A stretch of 11,533 bases of DNA. Origin: Sulfurimonas sp. (GTDB lineage: Bacteria; Campylobacterota; Campylobacteria; Campylobacterales; Sulfurimonadaceae). The number at the start of each line of letters is the position of its first letter. Positions within the stretch are counted from its first letter, which is position 1. Positions 1-4,855 of the stretch are shown here, piece by piece. Made by a program: the position numbers and the translations under genes. A model generated the notes under the pieces. That model did not search any database. It saw only the letters and a list, made by a program, of their open reading frames with translations, and was not told the DNA's origin. The stretch covers positions 1 to 11,533 of the forward strand of contig JAGGWE010000117.1 of NCBI GenBank assembly GCA_021157665.1. Direction: 5' to 3'.

Positions 1-388
1 CATCACTAACAGCTAAAATAGAACCAAAAAGATATGAAAAAAGTGAATTATTAAATGCTCCACCTAGTGAAACTATAATAACAGCTATTGCCAATGAACC
101 TGATAATAAAATTGCTAAAACTGCATCCGAATACAATGCAAAAGAACTTCTTAAATATTCAATAAGCCATGCAGAAAGTATAGCAACAACAACTGCCATC
201 CAAAGAGGATTGAAACCAGCTACTAAGCCTACAGCAACTCCAACAAGAGCAGAATGGGCTAATGTTTCACTTATCATTGAATATCGTTTTAAAACAACAA
301 AAGTACCACTAACAGAAGCAAGAACAGCTATCAACATCCCAACTAAAAAAGCTCTTTGCATAAATTCATATTCAAACATTTCTAACAT
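1..388 (-). CDS. znuB: Zinc ABC transporter permease ZnuB (partial, N-terminal part)
   Basis: Membrane permease of a high-affinity zinc (possibly manganese) importer of the ABC-3 family. The first 129 codons are visible and the rest lies beyond base 1. The start ATG at 386-388 gives MLEMFEYEFMQRAFLVGML, which matches the usual N-terminus of ZnuB/MntB permeases (a short amphipathic start, then FMxRA). Hydrophobic segments follow, with SETLAHSALVGVAVG as the conserved stretch between early membrane helices. An AGGA motif that overlaps the znuC stop codon sits 7 bases before the ATG, and only 9 bases separate the two genes, so translation is probably coupled. It is the last visible gene of znuA-znuC-znuB. 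The family assignment is firm; zinc rather than manganese is inferred from the His-rich ZnuA. Confidence 0.85.
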   Translation of the reverse strand, partial: MLEMFEYEFMQRAFLVGMLIAVLASVSGTFVVLKRYSMISETLAHSALVGVAVGLVAGFNPLWMAVVVAILSAWLIEYLRSSFALYSDAVLAILLSGSLAIAVIIVSLGGAFNNSLFSYLFGSILAVSD

Positions 389-397
389 TTGACAATC

Positions 398-1168
398 CTA
401 ATGTTCATGTTTATGATTGTGAATAAGATGAGCATCTATGCCATAAAGTTTACTCATATCTTCACAACTCATAGCTTTTTTAGGGTCATTACAAATGATT
501 GCTTTTTGATTAATTGTAAATAATCTTCCAATATCATCTGCAATAACTCCAATATCATGTGTAATAAAAACTATAGTTATTTTTTCTTCTTTATTTAATT
601 TTGATAAAAGAGTATAAAAGTTTTTTTGAGAAACCATATCTACACCCGTATTTGGTTCATCAAGAATCAAAATTTCTGGTTTTGAAGCCAAAGCACGAGC
701 AATCATAACTCTTTGTCTTTGCCCACCCGATAATGTTCCAACCATTTTATCTTTTAAATCTAAAATACCCATTTTAAACATTGCATCTTTTACTGCATCT
801 TTATCTTCTTGAGTCTCTTTTGAAAAAATTCCTCTTTTTGAAACTCTTCCCATTTTAACAATATCTAAAGCAGTTGCAGGAAAATTTTGATCAACAAGAG
901 ATGCTCTTTGAGGTACAAAACCTATTTTATGCCACTCTTTAAAATCTGAAAGCTTTTTACCAAAAAGTTTTATCTCTCCCGTTGTCGGTTTTTCTAAACC
1001 AAGAAGCATTCTAATAAGAGTTGTTTTACCACCACCATTTGGACCAATAATAGCAATATATTCTGCATTGAAAATCTCTAAAGATATATCTGAAAGAATA
1101 TTTTGACCACGAACAATAAAACTTAAATTTTTAACATCAAAGATAGGTACTTTGAAGTCTATTGACAC
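398..1168 (-). CDS. znuC: Zinc ABC transporter ATP-binding protein ZnuC
   Basis: Cytoplasmic ATPase of the zinc importer, 256 residues, the usual length for the family. Visible motifs are Walker A GPNGGGKTT (residues 42-50), Q-loop VPQ (85-87), ABC signature LSGGQ (146-150), Walker B ILILDEP (166-172) and the H-loop histidine in ITHD (204). The tail HLIHNHKHEH is His-rich and could bind metal. The start is GTG at 1166-1168, because no ATG occurs before the Walker A region and AAGG lies 7 bases upstream of the GTG. The gene overlaps the end of znuA by 10 bases, so it is probably translationally coupled to it. Manganese specificity cannot be excluded from this subunit alone. Confidence 0.9.
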   Translation of the reverse strand: MSIDFKVPIFDVKNLSFIVRGQNILSDISLEIFNAEYIAIIGPNGGGKTTLIRMLLGLEKPTTGEIKLFGKKLSDFKEWHKIGFVPQRASLVDQNFPATALDIVKMGRVSKRGIFSKETQEDKDAVKDAMFKMGILDLKDKMVGTLSGGQRQRVMIARALASKPEILILDEPNTGVDMVSQKNFYTLLSKLNKEEKITIVFITHDIGVIADDIGRLFTINQKAIICNDPKKAMSCEDMSKLYGIDAHLIHNHKHEH

Positions 1169-2103
1169 TTAAGTGCCTTTGATATTTTTGTAAGATTTAT
1201 TTTCATAATATCTTCATATGTAAAGTTTTGTTCTGATTCATCTTTTGTTATATTTCCAAGTGGTTGAAGTGTTTCAACACTAACATTAGCCTCTTGTGCC
1301 AAACTTTTTATTGCTTTATCACTTACAAAATTTTCAAAAAATATTGTTGATACTTTATGCTCTTTAATATCATCTATTATTCGTATCATATCTTTTGGTG
1401 ATACTTGAGTATCAGGAGAGAAACCACTTAATGCTTTTACATGAAAATCATAGTTGCTTGAAAGATAAGAAAAAGCATTATGGTTTACAATAATAGTATC
1501 AAGAGAACATGACTTTAATTTTTCTTTATATAAAGAATCTAAATTTTTCAATATCTTTATATAATTATCTCTATTTTTAATATATTTATCTTTATTTTTT
1601 AAATCAATTTTTATTAGTTCATCAGCTATTAAATTTGTTGCTTTTATCATATTTTCAATATCTAGCCAATAGTGAGGATCGGTACTATTTTCTTTAGCAT
1701 GATGATGGTGAGTATGGGCATGTGCATTATGCTCTTGAGATTCAAGTTCTCTGAGATTTACAAATTTACTCATATTAATTGTTTTATTTTTAAAGTTATA
1801 TCCATCTATCCAAGGTTCTAGTCCTGCACCACTATAAACAACTAAGGCACTTTTTTCCAACTTAGCCATCATTTTTGGAGTTGGTTCATAACTATGTGCA
1901 TCTACACCAATTGGTAAAATCATAATAATTTCTAAAGAATCTTCTGAAATGTGTTTAGCAATGTCATAAAGAGAAAATGTACTTAATGCAATAATCGGCT
2001 TTTGTATAACTTTCTCACTTTTTGCATCTTCTTTATTTACTAACATTTGCAAAAGAAAAAGAGCGATAATTAACACAAATATAATATTTCTATAATCTTT
2101 CAT
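1159..2103 (-). CDS. znuA: Zinc ABC transporter substrate-binding protein ZnuA
   Basis: Periplasmic metal-binding protein of the cluster A-I family that delivers zinc to ZnuBC; 314 residues. A signal peptide or membrane anchor covers residues 6-22 (NIIFVLIIALFLLQML); no lipobox cysteine is seen. Likely metal ligands are His70 in GVDAHSYEPTP, His144 in DPHYWLD and His208 in VNHNAF. A His-rich loop at 125-135 (HNAHAHTHHHH) lies just before the second ligand, as in zinc-specific members. The C-terminal LDPLG motif common in ZnuA reads LQPLG here (Q280), so an acidic residue present in many relatives is absent. The start is an ATG with AAGG 6 bases upstream. It is the first gene of znuA-znuC-znuB. 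Zur control would be expected, but I could not identify an operator. Confidence 0.88.
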   Translation of the reverse strand: MKDYRNIIFVLIIALFLLQMLVNKEDAKSEKVIQKPIIALSTFSLYDIAKHISEDSLEIIMILPIGVDAHSYEPTPKMMAKLEKSALVVYSGAGLEPWIDGYNFKNKTINMSKFVNLRELESQEHNAHAHTHHHHAKENSTDPHYWLDIENMIKATNLIADELIKIDLKNKDKYIKNRDNYIKILKNLDSLYKEKLKSCSLDTIIVNHNAFSYLSSNYDFHVKALSGFSPDTQVSPKDMIRIIDDIKEHKVSTIFFENFVSDKAIKSLAQEANVSVETLQPLGNITKDESEQNFTYEDIMKINLTKISKALKCQ

Positions 2104-2142
2104 TTAAGACCTTCATGGGATATTTTTATTTAAAATTTTGAA

Positions 2143-2148
2143 ATTATA
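2143..2148 (-). promoter_or_regulatory. znuA promoter -10 box
   Basis: The minus strand reads GATATAATTTC, with a consensus TATAAT about 40 bases before the znuA start. No clear -35 is seen, as is common in Campylobacterota. The box lies in one arm of a 10-bp inverted repeat whose other arm holds the secG -10 box. Confidence 0.55.
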
Positions 2149-2171
2149 TCTTAATCTTACTTTTTTTTAGA

Positions 2172-2177
2172 TATAAT
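2172..2177 (+). promoter_or_regulatory. secG promoter -10 box
   Basis: TATAAT lies about 30 bases before the secG ATG, giving a leader of roughly 24 bases that contains AGGA 9 bases before the start codon. The box is the mirror image of the znuA -10 box at 2143-2148. Confidence 0.6.
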
Positions 2178-2207
2178 TCGCCACTTTTTATATTCAGGAA
2201 TTTATAA

Positions 2208-2534
2208 ATGACAACTAGTTTATTACTTATTGTTCAAATAGTATTAGTTATTATCTTAGTGATAGCGGTATTATTACAAAAAAGCTCAAGCATTGGTCTT
2301 GGGGCATATAGTGGCTCAAATGAGTCTGTATTTGGAGCGAAAGGTCCAGGTAGTTTTTTAGCAAAAGCAACTTTTACAATTGGATTTTTATTTGTTGTAA
2401 ATACAATCACTTTAGGATATATGTATTCTCAAGCAAATCAAGCATCAGTAGTTGATGATATGATTGAAAGTACAAATATTGTTGCACCTGCTGTAACTAC
2501 AACAACTCCTATAGAAACAAACACTACAAAATAG
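2208..2534 (+). CDS. secG: Preprotein translocase subunit SecG
   Basis: Small inner-membrane subunit of the SecYEG protein-export channel, 108 residues. Two membrane helices are visible, at about residues 4-23 and 52-72. The cytoplasmic loop between them carries the family pattern LLQKSSSIGLGAYSGSN followed by FGAKGPGSFLAKAT, equivalent to the GLG-x-FGG-xG-xxxFL-x-T region of other SecG proteins. The C-terminal tail is Thr-rich and variable, as is normal. AGGA lies upstream of the ATG. The stop codon is built into a terminator hairpin, so the gene is probably transcribed mostly alone, although the secG-frr-pyrE order recurs in Campylobacterota. Confidence 0.92.
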   Translation: MTTSLLLIVQIVLVIILVIAVLLQKSSSIGLGAYSGSNESVFGAKGPGSFLAKATFTIGFLFVVNTITLGYMYSQANQASVVDDMIESTNIVAPAVTTTTPIETNTTK

Positions 2535-2562
2535 TTGCATTTTTTGCAACTATAACTTTTTT
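2532..2562 (+). terminator. Rho-independent terminator after secG
   Basis: A perfect 8-bp stem, TAGTTGCA (2532-2539) and TGCAACTA (2545-2552), closes a T5 loop and is followed by TAACTTTTTT. The secG stop codon TAG forms the base of the stem. Confidence 0.75.
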
Positions 2563-2597
2563 ATAAATCACTCTTTTACTCCATCTTAAATTTTTCT

Positions 2598-2606
2598 TGC
2601 TACAAT
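2598..2606 (+). promoter_or_regulatory. frr-pyrE promoter (extended -10)
   Basis: TGCTACAAT is an extended -10 (TG, one base, TACAAT) downstream of the secG terminator and about 34 bases before the frr ATG. It gives frr-pyrE its own promoter. Confidence 0.5.
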
Positions 2607-2639
2607 AACATAATTATTTTCATAGATTAAGGAACTTAA

Positions 2640-3197
2640 ATGCTAAACGAAATATATAACGAATGTGAAACAAAAATGAAAGGTAGCATAGAGCATATGC
2701 AAAGAGACTTTAAAACACTTAGAACTGGTAAAGTTACTACTTCTGTTTTAGATAATATTAAAATCGATTATTATGGGACTGCTACTCCACTTGATCAAAT
2801 CGGTTCTGTTATTGCAACTGATGCAACTACAATCGTTGTTAATCCTTGGGAAAAAAATCTTCTTGGTGATGTAGAATCAGCTATTGCAGCTGCAAATATT
2901 GGAGTAAATCCAACTAATGATGGCGATGTAATCAAATTATTTTTCCCTGCAATGACAGTTGAACAGCGTAAAGACTCTGTAAAACAGATGAAAGGTATGG
3001 GTGAGAATGCCAAAGTTTCATTAAGAAATGATAGAAAAAATGCAAATGACCAAATAAAAAAACTTGAAAAAGATAAAGATATTACAACAGATGAATCTAA
3101 AGCTGGACAAGATACTATTCAAAAAACAACTGATAAACATTCAACAAGTATTGACCAAATTTTAAAAGATAAAGAAGTAGAGATACTAAAGGTTTAA
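2640..3197 (+). CDS. frr: Ribosome recycling factor
   Basis: Works with EF-G to split post-termination ribosomes in the cytoplasm. The length of 185 residues is exactly typical. Family landmarks are the N-terminal helix with LRTGKVTTSVLDNIKIDYYGTATPL (about residues 27-51), the domain II stretch VNPWEKNLLGDVESAI, NIGVNPTNDGDVIKLFFPAMTVEQRK, and the C-terminal helix pair with the conserved arginine region SLRNDRKNANDQIKKLEKDKDIT. The start is supported by AAGGA 6 bases upstream. pyrE begins 2 bases after the stop, so the two genes are co-transcribed and probably coupled. Confidence 0.97.
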   Translation: MLNEIYNECETKMKGSIEHMQRDFKTLRTGKVTTSVLDNIKIDYYGTATPLDQIGSVIATDATTIVVNPWEKNLLGDVESAIAAANIGVNPTNDGDVIKLFFPAMTVEQRKDSVKQMKGMGENAKVSLRNDRKNANDQIKKLEKDKDITTDESKAGQDTIQKTTDKHSTSIDQILKDKEVEILKV

Positions 3198-3199
3198 TC

Positions 3200-3808
3200 A
3201 TGGATATTAAAAAAATATATATGGATGCAGATGCTCTTTTAGAGGGGCATTTTAAACTAAGTTCTGGAAACCACTCACAATTTTATCTGCAATCTGCAAA
3301 AGTTCTTGAAGACCCAAAAACTGCAAAACTACTTGCTGAGGCTCTAGCTGAGCAGATAAAAACTAGTGGTTTAAAAATAGACACTGTTTGTGCTCCTGCT
3401 CTTGGTGGTCTTATCGCTGGATTTGCTCTTGCTCAAGCCTTAGATGTTCGTTTTATCTTTGCTGAAAGAGTTGATGGAGTTATGAATATTCGTCGTGGTT
3501 TTGAAGTAAGTAAAGATGAAAAAGTTCTAATGTGCGAAGATATTATTACCACTGGTGGTTCTGCTATGGAAGCGGCAGCAGTTGTCAAGTCTCTTGGTGG
3601 AAAAATTGTTGGAGTAGCTGCTTTAGCAAATCGTGGTTTTTGTAAACGAGAAAACAGCGATATTAAAACTAAATCTAACTGTAAACTTCCTCAGGATATT
3701 CCATTTTTTGCACTTGCTGATTTTACATTTGAGATGTATTCACCTGATACTTGTCCACTCTGTAGAGATGGAAGTGAAGCTATAAAACCAGGTTCTAGAG
3801 GAAACTAA
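3200..3808 (+). CDS. pyrE: Orotate phosphoribosyltransferase PyrE
   Basis: Converts orotate and PRPP to orotidine 5'-monophosphate in de novo pyrimidine synthesis; 202 residues, a normal length. Visible features are the N-terminal FKLSSGNHSQFYL (residues 18-30), the substrate region PALGGLIAGFALA (66-78), FIFAERVDG (86-94), and the PRPP-binding motif VLMCEDIITTGGSA (109-122). A C-terminal CPLC (185-188) follows, which is shared by the long-tailed PyrE group. The ribosome site AAAGG lies in the last codons of frr. It is the last gene of the frr-pyrE unit; downstream is only spacer and the displaced tRNA end. Confidence 0.95.
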   Translation: MDIKKIYMDADALLEGHFKLSSGNHSQFYLQSAKVLEDPKTAKLLAEALAEQIKTSGLKIDTVCAPALGGLIAGFALAQALDVRFIFAERVDGVMNIRRGFEVSKDEKVLMCEDIITTGGSAMEAAAVVKSLGGKIVGVAALANRGFCKRENSDIKTKSNCKLPQDIPFFALADFTFEMYSPDTCPLCRDGSEAIKPGSRGN

Positions 3809-3810
3809 AA

Positions 3811-3825
3811 TTAACTTAACTTAAC
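3811..3825. repeat. TTAAC tandem repeat (3 copies)
   Basis: Three perfect tandem copies of TTAAC lie just after the pyrE stop. This is a very short array with no clear function. Confidence 0.6.
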
Positions 3826-3895
3826 TTTGACAATAAACAGTAAAATAGCTAATAGTTTTTATTTTTATTTGCTAGATGAGATAGAAAGGAGTTTG

Positions 3896-3917
3896 TAATA
3901 CTTTTTAAAAAGTATTA
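3896..3917. repeat. Perfect 22-bp AT palindrome
   Basis: Each arm is 11 bases (left arm TAATACTTTTT) with no spacer. It lies between pyrE and the tRNA 3' end, which are transcribed toward each other, so it may act as a two-way transcription stop or a protein-binding site. There is no separate U-run, so the terminator reading is tentative. Confidence 0.5.
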
Positions 3918-3971
3918 ATACGCCAATTCCAATATCAAGTGCAATTTTTTAATGCCTTTATTAATCATAAA

Positions 3972-3994
3972 TGGTGGTTTTGGAGAGATTCGAA
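3972..3994 (-). pseudogene. Displaced 3' end of a split tRNA-Ser gene (attL)
   Basis: On the minus strand this reads TTCGAAT (T-loop), CTCTC (T-stem 3' strand), CAAAACC (acceptor 3' strand), A (discriminator) and CCA. No 5' part of a tRNA lies beside it. CTCTC and CAAAACC pair perfectly with GAGAG and GGTTTTG of the 5' tRNA part at 8076-8149, 12 of 12 pairs. The ATTCGAA at 3988-3994 is repeated at 8076-8082. This is the left attachment site of the integrated element. Confidence 0.88.
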
Positions 3995-4338
3995 AAGCCA
4001 GTTTCACCCTTTAAGCCCCTGTATTACGGGGTTTGGGATGGGTTAAACGACATACACACCAATTCCGACTAAAGAGGCCCGAAACCTCTATACTTACCTA
4101 CACAGCGATATTTAGAGGGTGTTTAACACTCCTAAAAAACACACTGTGTTCGTCGAGAGACACCCACTGCGTAAGTCCCTGTTATCGACCAATTTATTAC
4201 TCTAGTTATACCGATATTTTACCTATATCCTCTGAAAATGCGAAAAAGAATGTAAAATGAGTATGGTGCCCTATTCTTTCCTATAACGCATATATGAGCC
4301 ATTGGAATAACGTGAGTACTAACACAAACATATCAGCA

Positions 4339-4365
4339 ACACACATAAGAAGTGTGTCTGTTTTT
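4339..4365 (+). terminator. Terminator-like hairpin
   Basis: ACACAC (4339-4344) and GTGTGT (4352-4357) form a 6-bp stem with a 7-base loop, followed by CTG and T5. It would stop rightward transcription out of the left arm. No gene upstream needs it, so it may end a non-coding transcript. Confidence 0.4.
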
Positions 4366-4564
4366 AGCCCCTATAAATCTCTTTCAACCTACCACAATCA
4401 AAATATCTACCTTTAAATCTATAACAAATATCCCAAATATGGAACTGAACTTTATCTTTACTCTGGCGGATAGGAGTATAGAGCTTCTGGTATGCTTTAT
4501 TGTCTATTTCATTAGATTTCAATTTGAGTTTCAATTTTCTTTTTTGCTCTTTAAGTAGTATCAA
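4364..4564 (-). CDS. Small hypothetical protein (doubtful)
   Basis: A 66-codon frame from a TTG, in a stretch with no better gene. The peptide is basic and polar: a Lys/Leu-rich helix (KEQKRKLKLKLKSNEIDNKAYQKLY) is followed by an aromatic-rich part with two cysteines (YRFKGRYFDCGRLKE). I do not recognise a family. There is no ribosome site before the TTG and an in-frame stop directly precedes it. In another minus frame, about 24 codons of coding-like sequence (ending AEIPTLIDTT) stop just upstream, so this may be the tail of a frameshifted, decayed gene and not an expressed protein. Confidence 0.2.
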   Translation of the reverse strand: MILLKEQKRKLKLKLKSNEIDNKAYQKLYTPIRQSKDKVQFHIWDICYRFKGRYFDCGRLKEIYRG

Positions 4565-4602
4565 TTAAGGTTGGTATTTCAGCTCTATTAAAAACTTGAA
4601 GT

Positions 4603-4631
4603 TTGAAATTTAATGTAGTTTGCACTATAAT
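4603..4631 (+). promoter_or_regulatory. Sigma70-type promoter in the element left arm
   Basis: TTGAAA (4603-4608), a 17-base spacer, then a perfect TATAAT (4626-4631) predict a start near 4638. The -35/-10 pair is clearer than any at the protein genes here. It points into the hairpin region at 4644-4753, not to an open reading frame. Confidence 0.55.
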
Positions 4632-4637
4632 TCTATC

Positions 4638-4755
4638 GTTTCGGAAAAAGTTACACCCGTTGGGTGAAGTCTTTGAGTGTGGCTTTTTCGCTTGTTAGTA
4701 CCTAATTATAGAGCAAATTGGCTTGTTGTCTAATTTGGTATGGAATAATTGGGGT
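4638..4755 (+). ncRNA. Candidate structured RNA
   Basis: Begins at the predicted start site of the promoter at 4603-4631. Hairpin 1 pairs GAAAAAGTTACAC (4644-4656) with GTGTGGCTTTTTC (4677-4689), 13 pairs including two G-U, around a 20-base loop. Hairpin 2 has an outer stem CCTAATTAT (4701-4709) with ATAATTGGG (4745-4753), 9 pairs including one G-U, enclosing an inner stem CAAATTG/TAATTTG (4714-4720 and 4731-4737). I do not recognise the class and no 3' end is obvious. It might equally be a DNA structure. Readthrough would be antisense to the end of the diguanylate cyclase gene. Confidence 0.35.
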
Positions 4756-4801
4756 CAAAGGTAGTGGTAATAACTATGTAATACAGGTAAGTTCTCAGAA
4801 G

Positions 4802-4826
4802 AAAAAAATAGACTTTCCTCAAGCTA
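4802..4826 (-). terminator. Possible terminator after the diguanylate cyclase gene
   Basis: On the minus strand an imperfect hairpin (4826-4809, TAGCTT opposite AAAGTCTA) is followed by seven T's (4808-4802), about 30 bases after the stop codon. The stem has a mismatch, so confidence is limited. Confidence 0.4.
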
Positions 4827-4855
4827 TTTGCATGATTGGTGGCAATCTTAAAAGA

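Larger units (their letters stand above)
3995..4855. other. Non-coding left arm of the element
   Basis: About 860 bases without a convincing gene. It holds several short inverted repeats: AAGCCCC/GGGGTTT (4013-4034), AGAGG/CCTCT (4073-4089), GGGTGT/ACACCC (4117-4165) enclosing AACACACTGTGTT (4138-4150), and ACACAC/GTGTGT with a T-run (4339-4365). A promoter-like signal and two further hairpins follow (4603-4753). The first part looks richer in G+C than the flanking host genes. One minus-strand frame across about 4215-3972 reads coding-like stretches broken by several stops. Possible roles are attP arm sites, an origin or transfer site, or decayed genes; I cannot choose between them. Confidence 0.5.

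Noticed and set aside
210..392. Plus-strand frame opposite znuB
   Set aside because: Shadow of znuB, which has clear family motifs on the minus strand. The same applies to plus or minus frames opposite frr, the integrase, the DUF1538 gene and the 3' end of the cyclase gene.
2104..2207. Zur operator upstream of znuA
   Set aside because: Only AT-rich symmetric sequence is present, and it coincides with the two -10 boxes. I could not match a Zur box with confidence.
3827..3855. Perfect TTGACA -35 after pyrE
   Set aside because: The -10 position has only TAATAG and no gene lies downstream on the plus strand; probably chance in AT-rich spacer.
4033..4260. 75-codon plus-strand frame in the element left arm
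   Set aside because: No ribosome site, no family resemblance, and it runs through the hairpins; probably chance.
3995..4855. c-di-GMP riboswitch or CRISPR array in the non-coding arm
   Set aside because: No GEMM-type conserved bases and no regularly spaced direct repeats were found.
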